Shown here one piece after another: positions 33,001-45,209 of a stretch of 64,000 nucleotides of DNA. Within the stretch, counting starts at the first letter, position 1; each line of letters starts with the position of its first letter. The notes under the pieces were generated by a model. The model did no database searches. It was not told the origin of the DNA and saw only the letters and a program-made list of their open reading frames with translations. Both the position numbers and the translations under genes were made by a program. Source of the stretch: Chara braunii (taxonomy: Eukaryota > Streptophyta > Charophyceae > Charales > Characeae); NCBI GenBank assembly GCA_003427395.1, contig BFEA01000324.1, positions 1,004,431 through 1,068,430 of the forward strand, given 5' to 3'.

Positions 33001-36000
33001 TGAAATCTGCGGCTTTGGGGCTTAGGCTCAGGGACAAGTCCGTGTTTTGACGGTACTCTGGAATGACCAGGCAGCAGAAATTAGGGGAACTCAGGGCACC
33101 CCTGATTTTGGGCGCACTGAACCCTACGAGTAACCCTCAAAGATGGCAAGATGGGTGGCCGCACTCGGCGAATCTAGAGTCTGTCATTTCCGGTTGTTCA
33201 AAGGGTTAGACCTAGATTGGCCTGCTGCGGAGAGGCATCGCGGGAATAGACCTCACCGCAACGTTTTTGTAGCATACGACCGGGGCCGAAATGAGGCCTC
33301 AAATTTTTGACTATTTTAGTGCCATAATTAGAGAATCTGATGGGAAAAAGGGATTAAGACCAGTGGGGGAGAAGGAAAAAACATAATATCCTTGAATTTT
33401 TTTATTTTACACGGCATTTAAATCTAGGGGGAAAACCCTTGTATTTTATGATCCCGACAATGAATTTAAAAAAAACATAGAGAAAGATTAAAAATGGAAA
33501 AGGGGAGAAGAAACAAAAGAAATTCGGCCATTTATTTAAACATTCTCGGAAATTAATTTTGGGAAATTTGCGGCTGTTTTACTATTTTCGACAATAGAGT
33601 TAAGAAAAAGGAAGAATGATTAAAAAAACAATGAAAGGGACGGGAACCGATGACAATTGGGAGATGGGCCTAATTTCGCCTTGATTACCCCCATCATCTC
33701 TGACCCCGGATTCATCACTTTCTCTGGATTCTAACAGATTTCACTATTGCCGATGGTCGAGATTCCCTGCGTTGCTTTCCCTGGTTTGCGTAATTACTAA
33801 CATTACCGCAGTTGGGGTGTTCAGAGAGCGGGACTCGCATGGACAGCATGGGGTGGTGCTACCTTGGGCTGACAGTAAGGTATTTGGCTCGGGACGGATA
33901 CATAGTTCGAAGAGGTTCGGAATTGATTTTCAGAATCGACACCCTCACGGTAGAATGTATTAGGTTTGGGACTTTTACGGATGTTTATTTCGGGTTCGGA
34001 CACGTTCGCAAGACTCAATATCAGGTTTGGGGCAGTTGCGGTGAATTGTTCTCAGGACCGGGGCCGCTACGACAGTTATTCCAGGTTTGGAACCTCGGCG
34101 ACAGTTTGAATTCAGGCCCGGAAACGTTGCAGCATTCTATATCAGGTACGGGACTATCACCGTGGGTTATTTTTAGATCAATCATCATGGATATTTGCCT
34201 CACAGTTGCGGCGTCAACACAGTGATTTATCTCGGGTCCAGCACTACCGGGGCATATTTCAGCTCCGGCACCGTTACGGCTGCTTAGTTCAGGACCGGGG
34301 CAGGTTCGGCGTTACCCAGGTGAGGCGGCGCCCTACGGTATTCAGTGTGGGCAGGTGCGACCACGTACCGGAACGGTATGTTTCAGGGCCGACACCGTCA
34401 CGGTGGTTTACTTCAGGCCCAGGATTGACGCGGCATTTATTTCAGGTTCGAGGCGGTATGATGGCAATTCGGCCTAACTGATAAGGTACAGTGATACTTG
34501 CGCTGCGGCTATCGCGCACAAAGGGAGGCTGCGAGTGGGACTGAATGGGGGGGGGGCCTGAGGCACACGTGCAAGGTGTACCCCGCCTCAGTAGGTACGA
34601 GAAGGAGTCCACGCCCAGGCGGTTGCAGCAGCCAGGGACGAAGTGGCCCGGGGTGGACGACTGAGCCCGATAGTATATGGGGAGGAAAGATGGGTTGAGA
34701 CGGTGATGCGTTCGCACGGAGAGGACTGCAACATGCAAGGTGTACGCAGCAGCCTGCCTCGAGTGAGGAGAACGAACGGAGGGCGAATGGGCGAGCGAGG
34801 CGTACTCCGCCCACTTGTAAGCACCCGTAAGCAGCCAGTTGGAAGGAAACGGGGAGGGAGCGCATGGTGCGCCCTGCTCGGATCGCTACTTGTCTATGCG
34901 GGGAAAGTCGCAGGAGGGAAAACGATAGGGAGGCATGCAGGACGTGCTCAGTGCCCCTTTACCGCCTGTCTGATTGGAGCTGTGACAGGGCATGAGCAAG
35001 GATTGGGAAGGTGGCTCGGGAGAGTACTGAAGTGGCACGCGCAGCGGGTGCGCGGCTCCGGGCGCCAGAAGAGAAGAAGCAGTTCCTCCGCGCTCGTTTA
35101 GTGATTCGGTATTGGGTGCAAGCGGAAACGAGCAGGAAGGGGATGTGCTACTCTCGTGAGAGCGACTCTCACTGCGACTCGGGGCGAAACAAGTAAACTC
35201 CAGCGCGCGGTGGCCTAGATGAATTTGGCTCTAATACCGATCTTTGTTGGGAAAGTGCCTGTTCCGACGACGCCAGGGAGGTAAGTTCCTCTCTGAGCGC
35301 GCGGTGAGAGCAGGCAAGCCTGACCAGGCGAGCGATGAATCTTGACTGGCTCGCGCGAGCCTGAAGCCCNTGCCCACTCGTTTGCANGCAGGCTGTCGCT
35401 GAGGGNCGAGCCNCGACAGGGAGAAACAAAACAATCGNNGCACTGGNGGGCACANCTCATCTTCGAACTCATGGAGTGAGAGGGAATGTACTTNTGTGCT
35501 CTGTTGTCAGAGCACGCGACCGTGCCTCGTGATTCGTCCAAATAACGTATAGGGAGTATAATCAACTGACGGTTGATCTGCCTGAGTCATTGCAAAAGCG
35601 ACGGTAAGGGANCACCAATGGATCNCTTCACNGTCCATATGAGGGTACAATCGAAAAACGGTGAGTGAGAATTGTCCTTCTCCCGCACATGGGCTAATCA
35701 TCTCTAGGGGCCCACGAGGATAAACCGCTTGAAGATGTCCGTGGTCAATCCGCTCGGCCTGCTCCAAATCTTCAGCGAGTTCGAGGCAGCAGCCTGCATG
35801 AAGACTGAACGCGTCTGTCTCACCCTGACGAAAGAAAACGTTATGGACGACCCCTCGGTGCGAGAAGCAGGGTTTTGTTGAGTGATGTGTATTTGTGATC
35901 TGGGCTGAGTGGTATAGTGATTGAAAGAACTGTGAAACGGGCAGTTGGGAATGTGGGTAACTAGTTAGGTGAGACTCGATGGACGGTGAGACNGTGCAGC

Positions 36001-36240
36001 GTGAACTTCCGAGTTAATTAAAATCGTTAATTTTTTTTTTATTATCCGATCGGCTGAACATGACAACGCTGTTATGATGATCTGAGCGTGGCTGGCGAAC
36101 ACTCAATGGGTACATGCTGATATTGGTAGACAAATTACTCTGACTGTACGCCTGGTACGAATCCCGCCTAAACAGGTGCTGACGTAAGTTGAGCAGAAAA
36201 TATTTGTAGGTACCTTGAAGCTCGTTGACCCCGAGTTCCA
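33001..36240 (+). repeat. 3' LTR of element A, truncated
   Basis: Starts TGAAATCTGC like the 5' LTR and follows it closely until TTCCAC(T) at 36240. The last 0.8 kb of the 5' LTR (9075-9879) is missing, replaced by unrelated DNA. N calls at 35370-35640 and 35992 show where consensus was weak. The divergence from the 5' LTR indicates an old insertion. Confidence 0.85.
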
Positions 36241-36988
36241 CTGCGCGCTTAGCAGTCTCATTGCTTTGGCTACCTTAGTTGCGTTCCCCATGCCCACGCA
36301 GTAGACAATAATATATTTTGCTTACAAAAAACAAAAAAAAAGATAAAATGTTTTCCGTAGTCAATATTTTTTTTCCCCTTCTCTCAATTTGATATCAGGA
36401 AAATTTATGAAGTGCCCCTCTGACGACCAGTTATCATGTTGTACCCTTCTGACAACAATTGAAGTTTTTGAGAAACCCTTGGTGGCGTTTGGGTCTGAAA
36501 TATGTTCAGTATGCCCCTACCAGTACTGGTTATAAACTTCCACTATGCCCGGGTAACTCCCCTCCCCTGCGAGTGTCAGGAACTGTCACAGGGGCATGCT
36601 AAAAAGTTGCACCCCTCACTGACAGGGGCCTGCATGAAACTTCAGAGGCCCCAGGGGCACGATATGGTTAGTCGGTCGTCGAAGGGGCATACCGCAAATA
36701 AATGGAAGTTAGACTCGAAGGGACATTTCAAAGATTTTCCATTTCACCTCTCACTACCTATCTACCAAATAGAAAAAAATGAAAAAATGTATTACGTTGT
36801 GAGTACCTTCCCCCCCCCCTCTCCCTCAATTTCACCTCTCGTTACCTACCTACCACCACTCCCAAGCCTGTACAGGAGACCTCTTCAAGCATAGCTAGCT
36901 CTCACAATTAAGGGCATGTATGTTGCCCCCCGCCCTAAACGGTGGTGATCAGGGAGTAGGGTCGGCCCACCGGTGGGAAGCGCATCTG

Positions 36989-37404
36989 GGATAATTGGTG
37001 GAAAGCATCAATGTTGAAACCTTTTCAGTTTTGGGCATTTGGTAGTACCGGCCCAAACTTTTTTCACTTGGGGGCAAGGTGCCTTCGCACCGTGGCCAAA
37101 ACTTGTTTGGCCTGCTTTCACCAAACTATGAATCCGACACTTATTTCACAACCGATTCATAGGTCGGTATCGTACTTGGGCCTTGTATTCTTTGTGTATG
37201 GGTACTGCCCCTCCGCCTCTTCTATATCACTATAAATCCGACGTTGTTTATGCACTAGATTCATGATCGGGTAGGACCCATTTGATCGATGAGTGGACAG
37301 GTAGTGCTCGCATGGAAAAGTTCGGGCCCGTAGTACGAACCGACCTAACTTCGGACTCCCGAAACCGAAATTATTTTGGCATGGGCACTTTCCACCAATT
37401 ATCC
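36989..37404. mobile_element. possible MITE with 17-bp terminal inverted repeats
   Basis: GGATAATTGGTGGAAAG at 36989-37005 is perfectly inverted at 37388-37404. The 416-bp interior has no ORF of interest. I found no convincing target-site duplication, so this could also be a chance or ancient inverted repeat. Confidence 0.45.
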
Positions 37405-38245
37405 TGGCACAGCTACTAGCAAAATGCTCCGTCTTTGCATTAGTTGCACCCCCCCCCACTACTCCGAGTTCTGACTACTGCCAATTAGGGCGGGGTCCAA
37501 AATACAGCTTCAATGGTCCCCTATATAGGCTTAGGAGTAGTTTAGTGGTCATGAGGTAATGAAATTTGCCTTTTGGAAAAAAAAAAGGACGGGCTAACAA
37601 GAGATACGACCACAACCTCATGAAACATCAAACAACAATCTATGTGTTCGCAGCCAGGAGGTTTCGCTATACCCGATTGCACTTTGTCGTGTAGTAGGGA
37701 GATCTTTTCAAGAAATGTCAAACTCTGCGAAAGGGGTTTACTGGGCGTCAAGAAGGGCGATTGAAGGGTGTGGTCATTGTCCAGACATAGACCGGTAGAC
37801 GGGGCGGTCGCGGTTAGGGTTGGAGGCGAGCGGACCGGCGGTCGTGAAAAGCAATAGGCGGGTCGTTTTTGTGGACGACGGTCAATTTTCTATTTTGATC
37901 GATATTGGGCAAGGGTGCAATTATGAAAAAACAATTTGGAGGTCGTGTCGTTTCCAAAGATTGTGTCACGATTGTTTCTTCGAAAGCCCGTGAGTGGTCT
38001 TGTGGAAAGGATCTCCCAAAACAACCGATTTGGGGGGGGGGGGAAAGACGGGTGATTACAAGGGTCTGACTCCACTACTCTCGACATGCACAAAATACAA
38101 AAATCATGGTGGTGTATTTTTCCATGTTCAAGAGGAAGATTCAAACCCTCGTTTTGCACATGGCGAGAGTAGTGTAACAATACTCTAGCCTGCATATTGA
38201 AAACCCTCGCTGTTTCAAAAGTCTGAGTGGGGCCTGTGGGGCCTG

Positions 38246-38320
38246 CAAGCCTAGCTCAATTGGTAAGGCACCAAATTTGCAATCAGGAGGTCGTGGGTCA
38301 CGTACGTGTTTGGGCAAGCT
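38246..38320 (+). repeat. tRNA-like segment (SINE head or tRNA pseudogene)
   Basis: TAGCTCAATTGGTAAGGCAC is a good A-box and D-arm, followed by an anticodon-arm-like ATTTGCAAT and GGAGGTCGTGGGTCACG. The B-box is imperfect (GGGTCACG rather than GGTTCGA), so it is probably not a functional tRNA gene. Confidence 0.5.
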
Positions 38321-38757
38321 TGGTGTTCTACCAGCTAGAGGCAACCCGTGGGCCCTCCAAGCCAGCATTAGTAGTACCTTGGGCAATACTGTTGGTTGCT
38401 ATGCAGCAATGATATTGGCCATTAGACACCGCTAATGTGGGGTTGGAGGGGGGTAGGGAGAGGTGCGGACAAAGATGCTCGGCACTAGCATCGTCAGTTT
38501 CCCCCATCGACAATGCCTGATCACCCCGCATCATCGTGATGAGGGGCTGATACAAGCCGTGCTCTTGCACCACTGCTGTGGTACCAACCTACCCCGTGGG
38601 CTGGGGAGAATTCCAGGTTTGGTTGGTGTTCCCCCGTATTATATATAGAGTGGCGAGAGTGTGACGCCCGAACCTCACGCCCGATGCGACTTCCTGATCG
38701 GAGTGGGATGTGGGCCTGGAAGTGCGAAAAGGGGTGTGCCAAGGATTGTTGGGAAAG

Positions 38758-41180
38758 TGGGGGTGGAGTCCCAGGTCGGAACTGAGATCTCATGTGGCAA
38801 AGTTTCAGGGGCATAGATGCAATAGGGCTTAGGGCGAGTTACTTCCGGTCTGTTGGCGCTCTATGTCGTGCAGCATAAGGCAAATGGCATGCGCAGCGCA
38901 TTCAAGGTCGTCCGATCCGTCTGTTTTGGGGGCGACGGTTCGGGGAGAGGTCTGCCCAGGATGGTTGTGATTCCGATGAGTCGGGCCTTTGGGTGCAGCC
39001 ACGTGGCGTCTGTCGTCGCACGTTTGGGTTNNNNNNNNNNNNNNNNNNNNNNNNNNNNNNNNNNNNNNNNNNNNNNNNNNNNNNNNNNNNNNNNNNNNNN
39101 NNNNNNNNNNNNNNNNNNNNNNNNNNNNNNNNNNNNNNNNNNNNNNNNNNNNNNNNNNNNNNNNNNNNNNNNNNNNNNNNNNNNNNNNNNNNNNNNNNNN
39201 NNNNNNNNNNNNNNNNNNNNNNNNNNNNNNNNNNNNNNNNNNNNNNNNNNNNNNNNNNNNNNNNNNNNNNNNNNNNNNNNNNNNNNNNNNNNNNNNNNNN
39301 NNNNNNNNNNNNNNNNNNNNNNNNNNNNNNNNNNNNNNNNNNNNNNNNNNNNNNNNNNNNNNNNNNNNNNNNNNNNNNNNNNNNNNNNNNNNNNNNNNNN
39401 NNNNNNNNNNNNNNNNNNNNNNNNNNNNNNNNNNNNNNNNNNNNNNNNNNNNNNNNNNNNNNNNNNNNNNNNNNNNNNNNNNNNNNNNNNNNNNNNNNNN
39501 NNNNNNNNNNNNNNNNNNNNNNNNNNNNNNNNNNNNNNNNNNNNNNNNNNNNNNNNNNNNNNNNNNNNNNNNNNNNNNNNNNNNNNNNNNNNNNNNNNNN
39601 NNNNNNNNNNNNNNNNNNNNNNNNNNNNNNNNNNNNNNNNNNNNNNNNNNNNNNNNNNNNNNNNNNNNNNNNNNNNNNNNNNNNNNNNNNNNNNNNNNNN
39701 NNNNNNNNNNNNNNNNNNNNNNNNNCGCAATCGTTCATGAGCATGCAAGGTGCTATTAGGCATCGCAGTAACAACAGTAGCTCAAAAGAGGATAAACAGT
39801 AATGCAGTATTGACGATTACGCAAAAATTCCTACTACGCTCATGAGTGCATCAAAACGACAAGCAAAGGCAAGGATCAGGCAAAAGGAAACGCATCAGAC
39901 ATGACATTCATTCATCCATTCATTCGATAAAACACGCACACAACAAACGAGATCACGATCAATCGCAAAATGAGTGTGGGCTGAAACCAAGATAAGGATT
40001 CCGAAGACAAAAGAAAAACGGGTGAGTCGCCATGAGCCGAAATCAAAATTTATATACAAAAGCAAGGAGGGGGAAAAGACAAAGAAAACTACAAATCCAC
40101 GTCCATCAACCTCAGTTCTCTCTCTTCCTCTCTCTCTCTCTCTCTCCGATGCGGACAGTCCATCGTCACGCACCAACCCACGAAGTCGTCACCCCGCTTA
40201 GTCCTCCTGCACTCGTCAGGTTCGCCCGCGCGCTACAGTCCATCGTAGCCCCACGCGTCAACCCCGCGCATTCGGCACCAGCTCGTCGGGTCGCCCGACT
40301 CCCACTTCAACTCACCTCTTACTTCGCTTGCGAGCTGACCCTCACTGATCACGCTCCCCGAGCTTCCAACAACTGGTTAAGAGAGCTATCTAATCGCACA
40401 GCCAGAATTTATAGCGTGCATGCATGCGCGAAGAACACGAAATTGCAAGGACTTAGAAAGGAGATTAGGAGAGGGAGCGTCTGCGTTCTGCATGGTCAGA
40501 TCGTGGCGTGGGGGACGTAGCCTCTCTCCACGCATCGATCCGAGCATGCAGTCCGCGGGCTAGCTAGACACAGCAAGAGAAAAAGTGAGAGCAGAAAAAA
40601 TAAAGTCCAAGAAAAAAGATACAGTTACAATGGCGCCCGCCCAAAATTACAGTTACACACACGATTAAGGGCGCCAACTAATCAGAGCTCCGTTGCAGCC
40701 GCTAAAAAAAGCACGTAAGCAAAAAGCATTGTGCGGCAAAAGAAAATCCTAAATTCCTAAATTCCTAAATTTCTAGCTAATGGAAAAGGAAGCACAAATT
40801 CCGAAAAGAAAATCCGAAGTTCCGAGAGCCGTCAAGCGCTCGACAAGATTCGAAAAAAGAAATTCAAAAAGAACGAAACAAAATTCTCGCGCGACCTACG
40901 CGCCCAAATCCGACAACAGCACAGAAAAGAAGCGACGTGAACCGTTATTAATCGCGCCTGGTCGGCGCGACAACCACCCAATCAATCATCCCAGGACTTG
41001 CCTGGCCCTGAATCCAGCCATCCGAAAAAAAGCGACGAAAGAGAAAATACGAAAAAGCGAGGACACTAATGCAATTCTCCCTCAATCCCGATCTTCCGTA
41101 ATTGGCCCATCCTTCCCAGCTTAGGACCCTTCATTGTTATCGCGCAGAAAATCGCGCGAAACAGAAATCGGTTCGTCACA
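38758..41180 (-). repeat. 3' LTR of element B (left copy)
   Basis: 2423 bp including 695 N (39031-39725). Compared with the right copy it has about 60 extra bases near 38855-38913, and scattered substitutions. It contains a (CT)n tract near 40120-40145. The ORFs through the N run are artefacts. Confidence 0.9.
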
Positions 41181-41904
41181 TATGTGACGCCCACGGGGTT
41201 CCAATCTTAAGCAAGTTCCTGCTTGCTTGAATCATGACACGTGTCGATTTCTCTAATCGATCGACACGCGGAGCTTTTCGTTGTCACTTACCGTGTGAAG
41301 GAGTGTGGACGTCATCCAACGTGGCATACGAGGCTCTGTCCTACGAGTTCCTTAGGAGGGGCTTTCTTCAATCCAAGGAGGGGATTATTTGTGCCATCGT
41401 CGTGGCACGCACTAATCAACCAAGCATCAATGTCCTAAGGGAAGGGGAAAGGGAAGACGATACATGGGGGCATGGCGAGGGGGTGGGTTGGTCGGAAGTG
41501 GGGGTAGAAAGCGTTCCAATCCCTCGACTGTCTCCGGAAGCTCCTGATATCGGACGATCCGGTGGAAGCGAGGGAATCGATTACCACTGTGAGGGAGGGA
41601 GGCGAGATAGTCAGGGTAGAGGGTGGCGAAGGTTCGGAAGAGTGCCGCGGGGAATCGATCGTGGTTCTCACATGCGGGGATAGTCCCCGTGATCGTGCAA
41701 TAAACCTCGACGATATTGTGGCCTCGCCACGCGGCACTGAAGAGGAGGGCATGAAGACAGAAGTCGGGGAGAGCACACCGGGTCGAGGGGTGGGGATGAA
41801 CAGTGACAACAAGTCGGGTGGCGTAGAAAAATCGGAAGGTATCAATCGGGAAGGGATTACGGGGGAAGGTGACGTGGGTGGTGATCTGGCGGAGGGTGAG
41901 GTGA
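41181..41904 (-). other. 3' untranslated part of element B
   Basis: No conserved domain. ORFs on both strands (41234-41683 plus, 41427-41954 minus) are not supported as genes; the minus-strand one may be a tail of the retroelement transcript. There is no clean purine tract beside the LTR; the border reads GTCACA|TATGTGAC, a palindrome. Confidence 0.5.
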
Positions 41905-43457
41905 TCAAGGGGACGACGGGATAAGGACAGGGGACGAAGCCCGATGGCCCGCATCGGTACGGGCTCGAACTGGTGGACGGTCGGAGGTGGAGGGGGATCG
42001 GCTTCGTCGCCGTCTGGCCGGTGCGCTCAAAGTCTCGGCAGCTGGGTCCCCATCTTCGGGTTTGGGCGGCTCCGGATCTTTGGCGGGATCATTGGCGATC
42101 GGCAGATTTGCTCCGCTTGCGAATTCCAGCTGTCGCTTTCCGACCGCAATGTCTTCCGGTTTACGTGCCGCATCGGGGTCCTCCGCCTGAGCGTCCGTTC
42201 GTTCCACCTCTTCCGCCGAGATTTCCCACTCGGATTCTTCCAGCTCCAACTCTTCCTCTTCCTCGTCTTCCTCTTCTTCTTCTTCGTCCTCACTCTGCTC
42301 TCCCTCGCTGTGTTCACTATAACTGCCTTCTTCCGGTGTTTTTTCCTCCTCTTCTTCCTCCTTTGCACCTTCTTCTTCTTCTTCCGCTTCTTCTTCTATC
42401 GCTAGCTTCTCGTCTTCGGAGACTGTTCGATCCCAGAAGAAAGCGAGGTCGACTATCTCCCGCGGGTCCAGATATCCTCGTTGCGATGGCGGGTTGTGGC
42501 CGCTTCCCGACTCCTCCGGGCACGCTGACCACTGAACGTACGACGTCAGAGTTCGTGTGAGGACGTGTGGGACCGGGCTCTCGTCGCTCTGTGAGACGAT
42601 ATCAAGGGGAAGATCATCAACCAATTGCGCAAGAGGAACCATGAGTTCCTACACGATCAGTTGGCGATGGTCGGGCCGCACCAATCCGAACAGGAATCCA
42701 AGAAGATCGCCTTCCACCTACGTCTGCCAGGCCTGGATGATCAGAAGCTCCAGGTACTCACTCCAAGCACGGTGCTCCTCGTCCCTTGTCCACGTGAGCC
42801 GTACCCCGACCAGGCACACTGAAAGATCGATGAAATGTTCGCGCCACAGCTCCCACTTCCTAGGATCGAGAAGGGGGACAGCGAGCGGTTCCAGACAGAA
42901 GGAGAAACGAGGGTGAAGACTAGACTGCCAGAAGGCGGGAAAGAGAGATGGAAGAGCGAAGGTGGAGAGTTGCGAGCGGTTCATTGGGGACGTTGAAAGG
43001 GGATGAGCTCCGGAAGCACCACCGCCAGCTTGTGCTGGGACGCTCGAATCCCACCGAGTTCGATGTCGTGCGTATGGACATCCTCGTGGCGCGTGAGCCA
43101 GTGGTTCCACTCCACAACCAACTGTTGTCCCCACTCTCTTAGTGACGTTCGGATCGCCGTATGCCACAGCGGGCTGATCGTGCTAATATCGCCGCTGAAG
43201 GAAACGACGGTAGACACATGGCTAACCCCCAGGGCCGACAGCCGATGGACAGCTACCGCTTCCGCCAACACAACCGCCTGACGATTACTCGCGAATCGGA
43301 ACTCTGCTGCCGCGAATACTCCTGTGGTACAGAAGAACTGCGCAAGCCGTAGAAGATCCAGACTGAAGCGCGGATGATGAACTTGTCGGATTGCCGAGAT
43401 GTAACCATGTGGCGCTAGCAGATGATCGCCGAGAGCTCGCTCCGTGAGAAAACTCAT
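41905..43457 (-). pseudogene. extra ORF after pol in element B
   Basis: Its ATG (43455-43457) overlaps the pol TGA as ATGA. The first 158 codons end at 42981; the frame then appears shifted and continues from MNRSQLSTFALPSLFPAFW to the end at 41905, with TAG stops at 42718 and near 42650 that both fit CAG to TAG. The N-terminal about 270 residues look globular (HPRFSLDLLRLAQFF, LRLTWTRDE.H-like). The C-terminal about 245 residues hold long Glu runs and a RRRSRSPS basic end. It sits where an envelope gene would, but no signal peptide or membrane segment is seen, so I do not call it env. Function unknown. Confidence 0.6.
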
Positions 43458-44761
43458 GGCGCTGGTGGCAGAGACGGAGTACAGGAAAAGGCGAGAGATG
43501 CAGGGGAGGAAGAAAGCGATGGAGAGTCGTTGTCTTCTTCCGTAGCGAAGGAGGAGGAGGAAGATGACGCTGCTGGAGATGGGGAGGAAGGGAGGGGACG
43601 TAGATAGGACACGTGACGTACGATCGGCCGAGTCGATCGGCTCCCTAAGACTTCTGGCACGAGACGCACCGTGTTCACCCCGTTCGGGCCGAGCTCGATC
43701 ACTCGAAATCGCCCGAAGAATCGTGGGTCTATCTTCCCTTGGCGAGCACGTTTCCTCACCTGCACCAAGTCCCCTAATTTATACTGGGGCCACGGGCCCT
43801 CGTTCCCGTTCCGGGCCTCGTAACTGCGAACCTGTCGGTCGTGGGCCAACTCGTTCATTTTCTGGCATTTTCGGGCTAATCGGGGCAGGGACCTTTCCAT
43901 CAGTTCTATGTGTCGCTTGGCCTTGTCCTGAACCGTGGCTCTCGTAGGCCGTCAGTTAAAAGACGACTCATCCGGGAGGCTCGGTATCGAAACGCAGACC
44001 ACACTATTGGTCCGTAATTGGAACGGGCTTAGGCCCGTCGATTCGTGAGGCGTTCCGTGATGGACCGCCAAAATGTGATCTACGATATCGGGCCAGGGCC
44101 TCGGATCCCATGCCGCAATATTTCATCGTAGCGCAGTCTTTATCACTCGATTTGTGTTTTCTACCAGGTTGTTAGATTGCGATATGTGGGGCATAGTGTT
44201 CCGAATCGTGACGCCATGTACGACCAGATTCCTCAAGACTTCTCCCCTGAATTCTACCCTATTATCGGTAAAAATTTCCTCCGTGTCCTGGTGCATCCCT
44301 AAAAATCGATTGACGTATCGCGCAATTTCGGCCGCCTGTCGCGTACGACAGGGATACGCCTCGATCCATTTCGAAAAATGGTCCACGAATACGAGTAGGA
44401 TTGAAAATTCACAGCTATTGGGTCCAGGGGGCACCACAATATCGGTAGTATTCATGCTAACCCTTTGAAAAGGCCGTTCAACTACCGTCGGTACTATCGA
44501 TCTTGGCGGCTGAATCGGCGCCTTGTCCGCAGAGCAGACCTGACAATTCACGACGATGAACTTCACATCGTCGCGAATATTGGACCAATACCACTCATTT
44601 TTGTCGATTGCCGCCTCCGTAATCCGTATGGGAAAATGGGCAGCCGTTTCCTCATGCTCTGTCTTCACCCAGTCATACCTCATGAACGGGTGCGGCACTA
44701 CCATCCGTTTTCCGTTTTTCCAACCGTCCCTCATTCCAGCGGTAGTCCCGAGCCGTTTCAT
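43454..44761 (-). pseudogene. int: integrase of element B
   Basis: DDE integrase that inserts the cDNA. In one frame from 44761: an N-terminal HHCC zinc site (HEETAAHF ... NCQVC), catalytic residues D in TTDIVV, D in IFTDN and E in LVEN, then a C-terminal module PRFFGRFRVIE resembling the GPY/F module of Ty3 integrases. Stops interrupt near 44123 and 43935. TDNRVEF has Arg where the family has Gly. The frame ends with a Ser-rich tail and a TGA that overlaps the next ORF. All three catalytic residues are still present. Confidence 0.85.
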
Positions 44762-45209
44762 TGGCCCTCCTCCGATCTTCCTTGGTGAAGTCCTGGAGGG
44801 GGTTACCTACTAGGGTGGCAATCAAGCCAATATTCGTCCATACTTCGGCCCTCCTAAACTTTCGGATCTTCTCTAACCCTTCTGATGTGGCATCTAAAAA
44901 GCGAGCCTCGGTCAGGATCTTGTCAACCCGACACAAGGGGCACAGCTTAGGCTTACTGTCATTTCGGTATTGGATGCACGAGCCATGGGCTCGTGCGACA
45001 CACTGTCGATAGCCTACCCATTCCACATATCCTTCCCCACTAGGGCGCATAGAGACCGAGTATACGCAAGAAATTGCTTTGCAAAAATAACAAGATTTAT
45101 CAGGCAGGGAAAGGAGAGATGAGGAGGAGAGGGGGGAGAGGGGAGTGGTAGGGTTACCTCCGTCACCCATGGCCACCTGCCTGCTTCTTGCCACGTGGAA
45201 GGACTGCAA
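44673..45209 (-). pseudogene. Cys/His zinc cluster linker between RNase H and integrase
   Basis: This 178-codon frame holds C-x2-C (CYFC), a long spacer, then C-x4-H-x2-C-x11-C-x2-C (QCVARAHGSC ... LCPLC), at about 44928-45095. A Tyr three residues before QC stands where the C4HC3 pattern of PHD-type fingers would need a Cys; TGT to TAT would explain it. It then runs into RRRANETARDYRW and meets the integrase frame by a frameshift near 44720. It looks like a chromatin-reading or RNA-binding finger in pol, but this is inference. Confidence 0.5.

Larger units (their letters stand above)
5851..36240 (+). mobile_element. element A: large LTR retroelement, gag-protease plus extra ORFs
   Basis: A direct repeat of about 3.2 kb (5851-9074 and 33001-36240) frames the element, with both copies starting TGAAATCTGC. 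The 5' LTR continues to about 9879, followed after 5 nt by an 18-nt match to the 3' end of plant tRNA-Asp, the primer type typical of Tat/Athila/Ogre elements. The order is LTR, primer site, 1.9 kb leader, an array of extra ORFs (11847-12023 and 24749-29233), gag (29345-31464), retropepsin (to 32552), short 3' UTR, and truncated 3' LTR. No RT, RNase H or integrase motif is visible. Removing the nested insertion (12032-24746) leaves roughly 17.7 kb. Ogre elements are known to carry one ORF before gag; several such ORFs is unusual. The family assignment rests mainly on the primer site. Confidence 0.8.
36241..38757. other. unassigned stretch between elements A and B
   Basis: No gene supported. 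Contains a possible MITE (36989-37404), poly-G and poly-C runs that create frameshift-prone ORFs, and a tRNA-like head near 38246. The last 100 bp start TGTGACGCCC (38661), an LTR-like word, but no partner for it was found. Confidence 0.45.

Noticed and set aside
38661-38757. TGTGACGCCC as the start of another LTR
   Set aside because: Only about 11 bases match the word beside 41183; no partner LTR end was found.
38853-39802. Several 250-300 codon ORFs across the N run (also 49544-50452)
   Set aside because: Almost all codons are N; the coding parts are LTR flanks.
41944-42560. Plus-strand ORFs opposite the acidic ORF of element B
   Set aside because: Leu/Phe/Pro-rich complements of Glu-rich codons on the true coding strand.
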